Source of the DNA: Marinimicrobium sp038419845
GTDB lineage: Bacteria > Pseudomonadota > Gammaproteobacteria > Pseudomonadales > Cellvibrionaceae
NCBI RefSeq assembly: GCF_038419845.1
Contig: NZ_JBCAQT010000011.1
Span: forward strand, 117,991-181,990
Length of the DNA stretch: 64,000 nucleotides
Direction: 5' to 3'
The notes below the pieces were generated by a model. It saw only the letters and a program-made list of their open reading frames with translations. It was not told where the DNA came from and ran no database searches. The first letter of the stretch is position 1, and every line of letters begins with the position of its first letter. The position numbers were made by a program, and so were the translations under genes. Positions 8,703 to 16,728 of the stretch are shown piece after piece.

Positions 8703-9206
8703 ATGCGTAGCTTGGATTTTGCACCCCTTTACCGTTCCGCGATTGGTTTTGACCGTATGGCCAACCTGCTCGATAACCTGAGCCGCAGCGAACAGAACCA
8801 ACCCAGTTATCCCCCCTACAACATCGAGTTGACCGGGGAAGACCAGTACCGGATTACCATGGCCGTGGCCGGGTTTGATCGCTCTGAACTGAACATCGAA
8901 GTGAACCAGAACAACCTGACCGTCTCGGCCAACAAGGCGCCCGAGCAGGAAGAGCGCCAGTACCTGCACCAGGGCATTGCCGCGCGCAACTTCGAGCGTC
9001 GGTTCCAGCTGGCCGACCATGTCGAGGTGCGCTCCGCCACCTTTGAAAACGGCCTGCTGCACATTGATCTGAAGCGCGAAATCCCGGAAGCCATGAAGCC
9101 CCGCACCATCCAGATTGACGACGCGGTGGGGCAGGATGCCAAAAGTGACAACGTTAAACAGGTGGCGCACGAACAGGAGTCACAGAAGGACACCAAAGCC
9201 GCTTGA
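8703..9206 (+). CDS. ibpA: Small heat-shock protein of the IbpA/Hsp20 family
   Basis: ATP-independent holdase chaperone that binds unfolding proteins and hands them to DnaK/ClpB. 167 residues with the alpha-crystallin domain at about 35-130: PPYNIELTGEDQYRITMAVAGFDRSELNIEV, then FERRFQLADHVEVRSATFENGLLHIDLKREIPE with the GLL-type IxI/V region. The N-terminus MRSLDFAPLYRSAIGFDRM closely parallels E. coli IbpA, which sets the start at the second ATG (8703) rather than 8697. It has a longer charged tail than IbpA. Regulated by the sigma-32 promoter and leader structure upstream. Confidence 0.95.
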   Translation: MRSLDFAPLYRSAIGFDRMANLLDNLSRSEQNQPSYPPYNIELTGEDQYRITMAVAGFDRSELNIEVNQNNLTVSANKAPEQEERQYLHQGIAARNFERRFQLADHVEVRSATFENGLLHIDLKREIPEAMKPRTIQIDDAVGQDAKSDNVKQVAHEQESQKDTKAA

Positions 9207-9243
9207 ATGACCGCCTGACAAGCTCCCCGGGAGCTTGATCGAC

Positions 9244-9275
9244 AAGGCGCCGGTTTCCCACCGGCGCCTTTTTTA
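9244..9275. terminator. Bidirectional rho-independent terminator after ibpA
   Basis: Perfect 10-bp stem AAGGCGCCGG (9244-9253)/CCGGCGCCTT (9261-9270), 7-nt loop, T-run to 9274. It lies between convergent ibpA and the GlxA-type regulator. Confidence 0.92.
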
Positions 9276-9302
9276 TGGGCGCACGAATACTGGCCGCACA
9301 GC

Positions 9303-10331
9303 CTACTGGGTATCGGCGCTGAACAACTTGGCCCTGACCGTGGCCCGGTATTCGCTCGGGGTAATGGCCAGTTGTTTTTTGAACAGGGCCGTGAAGTAGC
9401 CCGTGTCCTGGTAGCCGACCTTGTCGGTAATTTCCCCGATGGTCAGGTTGCTGGTTTTGAGCAGATCCCGCGCATTGTTGATCCGGATTTCCTGTAAGTA
9501 CTCCAGCGGTGTCTGGCCGGTGGCCGCCTTGAAGCGTCGGTTCAGGGTTCGCGTGCTCATGCCGAACCGACTGGCCACCTGGGCCAGGCTCACTTCTCTC
9601 GGGTAATTGTCCTGCAGCCAGAGTTGCACCTGCACAATGTCCTCATCCGGATGGCGGCTTTTGGCCTGCTCGAAGTAGCCGCTGTTTTCGTAAGAGCGGC
9701 GGATTTCATGGGAGAAGTGCCGCTCCACATGGCTGGCAATGGCCTTGCCGTAGAGCCGCTGAATAAAGTGAACGGTGAGGTCGGCCAGAGAGTTGACGCT
9801 TGCCGCGCAGTAGAGGTTGCCCGCCTGGGTGATGAAGTATTGGCGCTTGAGCAATACCTCGGGGTAGTCGCGCTGGAACTGGTCGAAGTAGTGCCAGTGG
9901 GTCGTGGCCGGTTTGCCTTCAAGCAACCCCGCTTCGGCCAGAAAGCAGCAGCCGGTGCCCACCGCATTGATCAGCGCCCCGTTCTGGTACTGCTCCCGCA
10001 GCCAGCTCAGAATCGCGCCCGAGCGCCGGATGACAGGCCGGGGGTTGCGCCACAGGCCCGGCACATAGACCAGGTCCGGGGACGGGGCCTCTGCCAGGGA
10101 GAAATCGGGCGTCAGGCGCAAGCCAGAGCGGCTGACCACCGACTGTCCGCTCAGGGAGGCGGTGCTGAGCTCCAGGCCCAGGGTCGAAGTCTGACGGTGT
10201 TGCCCCCTCTGGCTGGCGCTCTGCGCGGTCAGCAGCATTTCCATCGGCAGGGTGGTGCTGGTGGCGAGCATGTTGTCGCTGAGCAGGAAAACAATCTGGA
10301 CGGGGCTGGGTTGCTCTTGGGTTGTGGCCAT
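9303..10331 (-). CDS. GlxA-family transcriptional regulator (DJ-1/PfpI + AraC HTH)
   Basis: A 342-residue regulator. The N-terminal DJ-1/PfpI class I amidotransferase-like domain (about 10-195) includes LVYVPGLWRNPRP and INAVGTGCCFLAEAGLLEGKPATTHW, where the family's Cys-containing elbow sits. The C-terminal AraC/XylS domain (about 230-335) has two HTHs: VSLAQVASRFGMSTRTLNRRFKAATGQTPLEYLQEIRINNARDLL and TIGEITDKVGYQDTGYFTALFKKQLAITPSEYR. Relatives control amine or glycine-betaine catabolism, but the effector here is unknown. It is divergent from fabY, with 223 bp between them. Confidence 0.9.
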   Translation of the reverse strand: MATTQEQPSPVQIVFLLSDNMLATSTTLPMEMLLTAQSASQRGQHRQTSTLGLELSTASLSGQSVVSRSGLRLTPDFSLAEAPSPDLVYVPGLWRNPRPVIRRSGAILSWLREQYQNGALINAVGTGCCFLAEAGLLEGKPATTHWHYFDQFQRDYPEVLLKRQYFITQAGNLYCAASVNSLADLTVHFIQRLYGKAIASHVERHFSHEIRRSYENSGYFEQAKSRHPDEDIVQVQLWLQDNYPREVSLAQVASRFGMSTRTLNRRFKAATGQTPLEYLQEIRINNARDLLKTSNLTIGEITDKVGYQDTGYFTALFKKQLAITPSEYRATVRAKLFSADTQ

Positions 10332-10417
10332 GGCGTCTGGTCGGCTTTTAAGTCAATGAAATCGGGTCGTCGGGCTGAATTGGCCCTTTCCGGTGACGGT
10401 TTGACTAAAATACCATA

Positions 10418-10463
10418 TGTATTGGCCAGTTTGTCCATGACAATTGCGCGGCATACCAATACA
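10418..10463. promoter_or_regulatory. Inverted half-sites in the glxA-like/fabY intergenic region
   Basis: TGTATTGG (10418-10425) and its exact reverse complement CCAATACA (10456-10463) face each other across 30 nt between the divergent genes. AraC-type activators often use spaced half-sites, so this could bind the adjacent regulator. There is no independent support. Confidence 0.3.
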
Positions 10464-10554
10464 CTTCTTGCCTATTTATGACCATTGTAACCTCGGTGCC
10501 TGATTCGTCTGCGCACTATGGCTCCGGGTTTACGCATCGTGTCGGGAGTTTGCT

Positions 10555-12462
10555 ATGTCTTCATTGCCAGTTATCGTCGGGTTTGGTGGGTTCAATGCCG
10601 CCGGCCGCAGCTCGGGTCATCACGCCTATCGGCGCATGGTGATCGAGAGCCTGCCTGACGAACAGCGGCGGGAGACACTGGCCGGCCTGGCGGTGATGAT
10701 GGGGCTGGTGTCCTACCTTGAGGGTGCCTACCGTGATGAAGACGATCGGCCCTACAGTCTCGAAGAGATTGAGCGCCAGTTTGGCCCGGCCATCCTGGAA
10801 GGAACCCTGATTCGCCGGATTGACCCGGCGTTTTTTGATGTGGACGCCGCTTACTGGCAGAAGAGCGCCAACCTCAATGGCAGCGGCGAGGCCCTGAGCT
10901 TTGAGCTGAGTCAGCGCGAGCTGCCCGAGCCGGTGCCTTCGGATTGGCAGGTGACCGAGTTGGACGAGCGACGCGTCCGGGTCACGCTCACCGGTTCGGT
11001 CAATGTCAAATGGGAGAGCTATCGGGAGTTGCCGGTGAAATCGGCCGGACAGTTGCCCCAGGGGTTCGACCCCGGCTCACTCTACAACTCCCGGTTTCAT
11101 CCCCGCGCGCTTCAGCTGACCGTCATCGGTGCCTCGGACGCGGTGCAGTCCATGGGGCTGCCCTGGAAGAAAGTCGCTGACGCCGTGCGTCCCGACCAGA
11201 TTGCGGTCTACGCCAGCAATGTGATGAGCCAGATGGACGACGACGGCTTCGGTGGCCTGCTGCAGTCACGTCTCAAGGGCGGACGGGTCAGCACCAAACA
11301 GTGCCCACTGGGGCTCAACAGCATGCCGGCGGACTTCGTCAACGCCTACATCATCGGCAGTGTCGGTCATACCGGCGCGATTGCCGGCGCCTGCGCCTCT
11401 TTCCTGTACAACCTGAGTGCCGCCGTCGATGATATCGACAGCGGTCGTTGCCGCGTGGCGGTGGTGGGCAACGCCGAGGCACCCATTACCCAGGAGATCA
11501 TCGACGGCTACGCCACCATGGGCGCCCTGGCCGCCGAAGACAAACTGAAGAAAATTGACGGCAGCGATACCACCGACCCGCGTCGCACCAGTCGGCCTTT
11601 TGGCGAAAACTGCGGTTTTACCATCGCCGAGGCCAGTACCTACGTGGTCCTGATGGACGATGCTCTCGCTCTGGAGCTGGGCGCCGACATTCACGGCGCG
11701 GTCAACGATGTCTTTATCAACGCCGATGGTTTCAAAAAGTCCATTTCCGCGCCCGGGCCCGGCAACTACATCACCATGGCCAAAGCGGTTGCCTCGGCGC
11801 GTGCCATCCTGGGCGATGAGGCCATCCGCAAACGCTCCATGATCCAGGCGCACGGCTCCAGTACCCCACAGAACCGGGTGACCGAGTCGGAGATTTTCGA
11901 CAAGGTAGCGCGGGTGTTCGGCATCGAGAACTGGCCGGTATCGGCGGTGAAGGCCTTTGTGGGGCACTCCCTGTCCTCGGCCAGCGGCGAGCAGCTGATC
12001 GCCAGTCTGGGTGTGTTCAAATACGGCTGGATCCCCGGCATCAAAACCATTGATCGGGTGGCCGAGGACGTATTGGGCGAGCGCCTGACGCTGCCGTTGC
12101 AGGACCTGGATCGGCGCGACAACCCCATCGATGTGGCTTTTCTGAACTCCAAGGGCTTCGGTGGCAACAACGCCACCGCAAGCCTGCTGTCGCCCCGCGT
12201 GGCCGAGCAGATGCTGCGCCGTCGCTATGGCGAGGAGGCGTTTGCCGACTATGTACAGCGCCGGGAGGCCGTGCGCGAAAAGGCGGCTGAGTACGATCAG
12301 GGCGCCGTCAAAGGCGACTTTGACACCCTCTACCACTTCGGTCAGGGCATGATTGACGAGAGCCTGATCGAGCTGGACGAGCATTCAGTGAAATTGCCCG
12401 GATTCGAGCAGAGTATCGATCTGGATCTGCCCAACCGCTTCGCCGATATGTCCGGGAAGTGA
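10555..12462 (+). CDS. fabY: Beta-ketoacyl-ACP synthase FabY
   Basis: A 635-residue condensing enzyme. FabY of Pseudomonas aeruginosa (similar length) starts fatty-acid synthesis from acetyl-CoA and malonyl-ACP in place of FabH. Matching blocks: MSSLPVIVGFGGFNAAGRSS at the start, LYNSRFHPR, KQCPLGLNSMPADFVNAYIIGSVG, the nucleophile C280 in GACASF, H433 in AHGSST, K465 and H471 in KAFVGHS, and the glycine-rich GFGGNNAT. The Cys-His-His triad of elongating synthases is complete. Single gene with GGGAG before the ATG. The FabH-replacing role here is inferred by similarity. Confidence 0.92.
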   Translation: MSSLPVIVGFGGFNAAGRSSGHHAYRRMVIESLPDEQRRETLAGLAVMMGLVSYLEGAYRDEDDRPYSLEEIERQFGPAILEGTLIRRIDPAFFDVDAAYWQKSANLNGSGEALSFELSQRELPEPVPSDWQVTELDERRVRVTLTGSVNVKWESYRELPVKSAGQLPQGFDPGSLYNSRFHPRALQLTVIGASDAVQSMGLPWKKVADAVRPDQIAVYASNVMSQMDDDGFGGLLQSRLKGGRVSTKQCPLGLNSMPADFVNAYIIGSVGHTGAIAGACASFLYNLSAAVDDIDSGRCRVAVVGNAEAPITQEIIDGYATMGALAAEDKLKKIDGSDTTDPRRTSRPFGENCGFTIAEASTYVVLMDDALALELGADIHGAVNDVFINADGFKKSISAPGPGNYITMAKAVASARAILGDEAIRKRSMIQAHGSSTPQNRVTESEIFDKVARVFGIENWPVSAVKAFVGHSLSSASGEQLIASLGVFKYGWIPGIKTIDRVAEDVLGERLTLPLQDLDRRDNPIDVAFLNSKGFGGNNATASLLSPRVAEQMLRRRYGEEAFADYVQRREAVREKAAEYDQGAVKGDFDTLYHFGQGMIDESLIELDEHSVKLPGFEQSIDLDLPNRFADMSGK

Positions 12463-12635
12463 CGTAGTGGGGCCAATTCACCGACAATAGCACCCATCCG
12501 GTTGCATTTCGGTCTATACAAAGGCCCATCTATCCCTTAAAATACCGCGCCTTTCGCACCCAGTGTGTGATTGGCTCTGTTCACCGGGCGTCGACGAGGT
12601 CGGCACCCAACTGGAAAATTACAGGAAATTCCTAA

Positions 12636-12896
12636 ATGGTAACTATTCGTCTGTCACGTGGCGGCTCCAAAAAGCGTCCTTTTTACCACCTGTCCGTAAC
12701 CGACAGCCGCAGTGCCCGTAACGGTCGTTACATTGAGCGGGTCGGTTTCTTCAACCCCATCGCTCGCGGTGGAGAAGAGCGTCTGCGCATCGACAACGAG
12801 CGCATTGAGTACTGGGTAAGCCAGGGTGCTCAGCTGAGCGAACGCGTTGATGGCCTGCTGAAAGAGCAGAAGAAGAAAGCTCAAGCCGCCGCTTAA
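12636..12896 (+). CDS. rpsP: 30S ribosomal protein S16
   Basis: An 86-residue protein with the invariant start MVTIRLSRGGSKKRPFYHLSVTDSR and RNGRYIERVGFFNP. S16 binds 16S rRNA early in small-subunit assembly. It is the first gene of the conserved rpsP-rimM-trmD-rplS operon. The 173-bp leader before it shows no clear terminator after fabY. Confidence 0.98.
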   Translation: MVTIRLSRGGSKKRPFYHLSVTDSRSARNGRYIERVGFFNPIARGGEERLRIDNERIEYWVSQGAQLSERVDGLLKEQKKKAQAAA

Positions 12897-12928
12897 TTGA
12901 CGGTTGCGTCCGGAGAGAAGAGGTCCCG

Positions 12929-13468
12929 ATGACTGATAAAGGGTCCAATCTGATCGATGTCGGGCGCATTACCGCCGTGTTTGGCATTCAGGGGTGGGTC
13001 AAAATCCACTCTTTCACCGAGCCGCAGGACAACCTGTTTGGCTACGGTCCCTGGTGGTTGAAGACCGCCCGGGGTGTCAAAACGGTGGAAATAGATGATA
13101 GCCGCCCTCACGGGAAGGGCTTCGTCGCCCATATCAAGGGCGTCGACGACCGGGATCAGGCGGCGATGTACACGGGCATTACCATCGCGGTGGACAAGGA
13201 CCAGCTGCCCGACCTTGAGTCCGAAGAATATTACTGGCACCAGTTGCAGGGGCTGCGCGTTATCAGCCACTGGCAGGGCGAGAGCCTTGATCTGGGGTAC
13301 GTGGCTCAAATACTCGATACGGGCGCCAACGATGTACTGGTCGTACAGCCCGACAGCGAGAGCCTGGATCAGCGCGAGCGTCTGGTGCCCTATGTGCCCG
13401 AGCAGTATGTGCACTCGGTGGACCTGACGGGCGGGCGCATTGACGTGGAATGGGATCCGGAGTTTTGA
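12929..13468 (+). CDS. rimM: Ribosome maturation factor RimM
   Basis: A 179-residue 16S processing factor that binds S19. N-terminal RimM beta-barrel (about 8-90; VGRITAVFGIQGWVKIHSFTEPQDNLF) and C-terminal PRC-barrel (about 100-175; EEYYWHQLQGLRVI, GANDVLVVQPD, RLVPYVPEQYVHSVDL). The usual length is 170-182. The ATG follows GAGAAGAGG by 6 nt. Its stop overlaps the proposed trmD start in TTGA, fitting translational coupling. Confidence 0.97.
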   Translation: MTDKGSNLIDVGRITAVFGIQGWVKIHSFTEPQDNLFGYGPWWLKTARGVKTVEIDDSRPHGKGFVAHIKGVDDRDQAAMYTGITIAVDKDQLPDLESEEYYWHQLQGLRVISHWQGESLDLGYVAQILDTGANDVLVVQPDSESLDQRERLVPYVPEQYVHSVDLTGGRIDVEWDPEF

Positions 13469-14280
13469 CCACTGACGCTGAGCGACAGCCGGTCAGACTG
13501 GCGGTGGTTAGCCTCTTCCCCGAAATGCTGCAGGCGGTGACCGGTTTCGGTGTCACCGGCCGGGCGGTCAAGCAGGGGCTGATCGAGGTGGAGTGCTGGA
13601 ACCCGCGGGATTTTACCCGGGACCGGCACCGCACCGTGGATGATCGCCCCTACGGCGGTGGCCCGGGAATGGTGATGATGGTTGAGCCGCTGCGTTCGGC
13701 CATTGACGCGGCCAGACGCTGGACCGGTGAGGACGTCCCGGTGATCTATCTGTCGCCCCAGGGGCGACCCCTGGACCAGTCCGGGGTGGAGACGCTGGCC
13801 GAAGTCGGCTCCATGATACTGGTAGCCGGACGCTACGAAGGCATTGACGAGCGTCTGCTGGAGAGTGTTGTCGACCAGGAATGGTCGATTGGCGATTATG
13901 TGCTCAGTGGCGGTGAGTTGCCCGCCATGGTCGTGATCGACGCGGTGACCCGGTTGATTCCGGGCGCGCTGGGCCACGCCCAGTCGGCGGAACAGGACTC
14001 CTTTGCCGAAGGGCTGTTGGACTGCCCACATTACACCCGCCCTGAGGACTTTGAAGGGCGAAGGGTTCCGGAGGTGCTGCTTTCCGGGGACCACAAAAAG
14101 ATTCGGCGCTGGCGCCTGAAACAGGCGCTGGGGCGAACCTGGCTGAAACGGCCGGATTTATTGCAAGCAATAGACTTAACCGAGGAACAGCGGGTGCTGT
14201 TGACGGACTTTCGTCGGGACCTTGATTTGACCAACTCTAGCTGTGAAGCTACAGACTCTCAGGAGACTAGGCATGACTAA
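13465..14280 (+). CDS. trmD: tRNA (guanine37-N1)-methyltransferase TrmD
   Basis: SpoU/TrmD-knot methyltransferase that uses SAM to methylate G37 of tRNAs and so prevents +1 frameshifts. Seen: VVSLFPEMLQAVTGFGVTGRAVKQGLIEVECWNPRDF, DDRPYGGGPGMVMM, the knot YLSPQGRPLDQ, GRYEGIDERLLE and SIGDYVLSGGELPAMV. The start is uncertain: TTG 13465 overlaps the rimM stop, and an in-frame ATG lies at 13450. Either gives a slightly longer protein than E. coli TrmD (255). The C-terminus overlaps the rplS start by 8 bp. Confidence 0.95.
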   Translation: MTTDAERQPVRLAVVSLFPEMLQAVTGFGVTGRAVKQGLIEVECWNPRDFTRDRHRTVDDRPYGGGPGMVMMVEPLRSAIDAARRWTGEDVPVIYLSPQGRPLDQSGVETLAEVGSMILVAGRYEGIDERLLESVVDQEWSIGDYVLSGGELPAMVVIDAVTRLIPGALGHAQSAEQDSFAEGLLDCPHYTRPEDFEGRRVPEVLLSGDHKKIRRWRLKQALGRTWLKRPDLLQAIDLTEEQRVLLTDFRRDLDLTNSSCEATDSQETRHD

Positions 14281-14626
14281 CAAAATCATTCAGGCGCTGG
14301 AAAGCGAACAGATGAAGCAAGACGTACCCGACTTCGCCCCCGGCGATACCGTTGTGGTACAGGTAAAGGTAACGGAAGGCAACCGCGAGCGTCTGCAGGC
14401 CTTTGAAGGCGTGGTGATCGGCAAGCGCAACCGCGGACTGAACTCCGCTTTCACCCTGCGCAAGGTATCCCACGGTGTGGGCGTTGAGCGTACCTTCCAG
14501 ACCCACAGCCGTCAGGTTGACAGCATTGCGGTCAAGCGTAAGGGCGATGTGCGTCAGGCCAAGCTGTACTATCTGCGCGACCTGACCGGCCGTGCCGCAC
14601 GCATCAAGGAAAAGCTCTCCTCCTAA
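14273..14626 (+). CDS. rplS: 50S ribosomal protein L19
   Basis: A 117-residue protein beginning MTNKIIQALESEQMKQDVPDF and containing FEGVVIGKRNRGLNSAFTLRK and GVGVERTFQTHS; it sits at the 30S-50S interface. An in-frame ATG at 14243 would add 10 non-conserved residues; AGGAG 9 nt before the ATG at 14273 and family alignment fix the start there. Last gene of the operon, followed by a strong terminator. Confidence 0.97.
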   Translation: MTNKIIQALESEQMKQDVPDFAPGDTVVVQVKVTEGNRERLQAFEGVVIGKRNRGLNSAFTLRKVSHGVGVERTFQTHSRQVDSIAVKRKGDVRQAKLYYLRDLTGRAARIKEKLSS

Positions 14627-14651
14627 GACGGACGAGCTTTCCTGTAAGACG

Positions 14652-14686
14652 AAAAACCGGAGCGGTACGCCGCTCCGGTTTTTTTA
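14652..14686 (+). terminator. Rho-independent terminator of the rpsP-rplS operon
   Basis: An 11-bp perfect stem AACCGGAGCGG (14655-14665)/CCGCTCCGGTT (14670-14680), 4-nt loop, then a T-run to 14685. Confidence 0.95.
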
Positions 14687-14795
14687 TGTTCAGGAAGAAC
14701 GGTATGCAGTGAGCACAGGGATGTGCAGCGAACTGCGTTATGTCCTTCTGGTATGATGAGGTTTTGCCCGCGAGCCTTTGTCCACGAGCCCTCCT

Positions 14796-15710
14796 ATGAG
14801 CGAAGCCAAAACCCTGCCCGCCAGCGAACTCCAGGTGCTGGAGCAGTATCTGGATGCGATCTGGATGGAACGCGGACTGAGTGAAAACACTCTAAGCTCC
14901 TACCGGCGCGACCTGGAGAGCTTCGCGCGCTGGCTGGTGGAGCAGGGCAGTGGCCTGTTCCGGCTCGATGGTGTGCTGGTTTACGACTATCTGGCTCAAC
15001 GCCACAAGCAGGGTTTCTCCAGTCGCTCCACGGCGCGCTTTCTGTCCTGTGCTCGAGGGTTTTACACCCACCAGGTGCGGGAAGGGCGCTTGCAGGAGAA
15101 CCCGCTGGCACTGGTGGACAACCCCCGGTTGCCGCGCTCGCTGCCCAAATCGCTCACGGAGAACGATGTGGAAAGGCTCCTGGCGGCCCCGGATCTGGAA
15201 CAACCGCTGGGATTGCGCGATCGGACCATGCTGGAGGTGCTCTACGCCTGCGGATTGCGGGTGTCCGAGCTGGTGGGCCTGACGCTGGCGCAGACCAATC
15301 TGCGCCAGGGAGTGGTACGGGTCATGGGCAAGGGCAGCAAGGAGCGCCTGGTGCCGCTGGGAGAGGAAGCCTCCCACTGGCTGTCGCGTTATTTGCAAGA
15401 AGCGAGACCTGTGCTCTTGCATAATGTGCCCAGTGAGATACTCTTCCCCAGTACTCGGGCCCGGGCCATGACACGCCAGACCTTCTGGCACCGAATAAAA
15501 CACTGGGCACAAGTGGCGGGCATCGAAAAGCCGCTGTCGCCGCACACGCTGCGACACGCCTTTGCCACCCATCTGCTCAATCATGGCGCCGATTTGCGGG
15601 TCGTACAGTTGTTGCTGGGCCACAGCGACCTGTCCACCACGCAGATCTACACCCATGTGGCGCAGGCGCGCCTGCAGGAGCAACACGCACAGCATCACCC
15701 GCGTGGTTGA
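14796..15710 (+). CDS. xerD: Tyrosine recombinase XerD
   Basis: Site-specific recombinase that, with XerC, resolves chromosome dimers at dif. SAM-like core-binding domain (about 12-100; LEQYLDAIWMERGLSENTLSSYRRDL) and catalytic domain (about 115-300). Catalytic residues: Arg in YACGLRVSELVGL, Lys in MGKGSKERLVPLG, HTLRH, the His of LLGHSDLSTTQIY and the Tyr nucleophile in IYTHV. ATG 14796 gives 304 residues, the standard size; a TTG at 14778 is also in frame. Followed by dsbC and hom, the common gammaproteobacterial order. Confidence 0.95.
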   Translation: MSEAKTLPASELQVLEQYLDAIWMERGLSENTLSSYRRDLESFARWLVEQGSGLFRLDGVLVYDYLAQRHKQGFSSRSTARFLSCARGFYTHQVREGRLQENPLALVDNPRLPRSLPKSLTENDVERLLAAPDLEQPLGLRDRTMLEVLYACGLRVSELVGLTLAQTNLRQGVVRVMGKGSKERLVPLGEEASHWLSRYLQEARPVLLHNVPSEILFPSTRARAMTRQTFWHRIKHWAQVAGIEKPLSPHTLRHAFATHLLNHGADLRVVQLLLGHSDLSTTQIYTHVAQARLQEQHAQHHPRG

Positions 15711-15794
15711 GGCAGCTCCGGAGACCCAAAAGCTGAATGAAATGGCGGCTCGCCATCGCACTCTTTTAACCCGTGATATCACAGGAACAACGCT

Positions 15795-16553
15795 ATGCTG
15801 AAACAGATTTTGATGGGATTGCTGGGAACCGCCGGTTGTGCCATGGCGGTGGCTCAGGATCAGTCCACCGAAGAACGAATCCTCGAAGTATTGAGTGACG
15901 CGCGCCCCGACATTGAATTTGGCGAGGTGGTGACGGCCCCCATCGATGGCCTCTATCAGGTCCAGGTGGTCGGTGGGCCCGTGCTCTACGTGAACGCCGA
16001 GGCCGACATGATGATTGCCGGCGAAATGTTCACCGTGGGCAACAATGGCTTCTCACGCTACGAAGACCCGCGCGTGATCAAAAAGCGCGAAGAACTGGTC
16101 AAATCACTGGAAAACAAGAACACCATCAACTTTGCGCCCGAAGGCGAGACCAAGGCCGTGGTGTACGTGTTCACCGACGTCGACTGCGGCTACTGCCGGC
16201 GCCTGCACAGCCAGCTTGACGAGTATCGCGATGGTGGCGAAACCAAGCCCGGCTACCGGGACCTGGGCATTGAAATTCGCTACCTGGCCTATCCGCGCGC
16301 GGGCGTCAACAGCCCCTCCGGCGAGAAACTCGAGACCGCCTGGTGCTCCGAGGATCAGCAGGAAGCGCTGGATCGGCTGAAAAACATGCAGAGCGTGAGC
16401 AGCGTCAGCTGCGACGACGACCCGGTGGCCGAGCACTACAAACTCGGTGGTGAAATCGGTGTGAGCGGCACCCCGGCGCTGCTGCTGCCCAACGGCAAGA
16501 TGCAGGCGGGCTACGTGCCCCCCGAGCGTCTGGCACAGACTCTGGGCCTGTAA
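15795..16553 (+). CDS. dsbC: Thiol:disulfide interchange protein DsbC
   Basis: Periplasmic disulfide isomerase/reductase. Signal peptide at about 1-20 (MLKQILMGLLGTAGCAMAVA), N-terminal dimerisation domain (about 25-90; PIDGLYQVQVVGGPVLYVNAEADMMIAGEMF) and a thioredoxin-fold domain with the active site C131-G-Y-C134 and the cis-Pro loop in SGTPALLLPNG. A second Cys pair (WCSEDQ...SVSCDDD) resembles the structural disulfide of the family. Length 252 is slightly above E. coli DsbC (236 with signal). Position between xerD and hom is conserved. Confidence 0.93.
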   Translation: MLKQILMGLLGTAGCAMAVAQDQSTEERILEVLSDARPDIEFGEVVTAPIDGLYQVQVVGGPVLYVNAEADMMIAGEMFTVGNNGFSRYEDPRVIKKREELVKSLENKNTINFAPEGETKAVVYVFTDVDCGYCRRLHSQLDEYRDGGETKPGYRDLGIEIRYLAYPRAGVNSPSGEKLETAWCSEDQQEALDRLKNMQSVSSVSCDDDPVAEHYKLGGEIGVSGTPALLLPNGKMQAGYVPPERLAQTLGL

Positions 16554-16579
16554 CTGTCGCCCCGGCCATCTGGCACAGA

Positions 16580-16608
16580 TTGACACCTCGATGGTAGCCC
16601 AGTAAGGT
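16580..16608 (+). promoter_or_regulatory. Candidate sigma-70 promoter for hom-thrC
   Basis: TTGACA (16580-16585), 17-nt spacer, TAAGGT (16603-16608). The -35 is perfect, the -10 poor. It lies 120 bp before the hom start and immediately before two leader hairpins. Confidence 0.45.
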
Positions 16609-16615
16609 TGCAACC

Positions 16616-16703
16616 CCGCGCCTCCCGCCGGAGGCGCGGCAACAACATTCCGATAGTCGCTTCGCCCGCTCAGGATTCGTTCTCGAACCCCCAGGCGGGC
16701 GAA
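16616..16703 (+). promoter_or_regulatory. Two hairpins in the hom leader
   Basis: Hairpin 1: CCGCGCCTCC (16616-16625)/GGAGGCGCGG (16630-16639), 10 bp. Hairpin 2: TTCGCCCGC (16661-16669)/GCGGGCGAA (16695-16703), 9 bp. No T-run follows the first, so it is not a simple terminator. It could end dsbC transcripts inefficiently or control hom; no Thr/Ile-rich leader peptide was recognised. Confidence 0.4.
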
Positions 16704-16728
16704 CCTATTAACAGCAGGGGAGAAGAGC

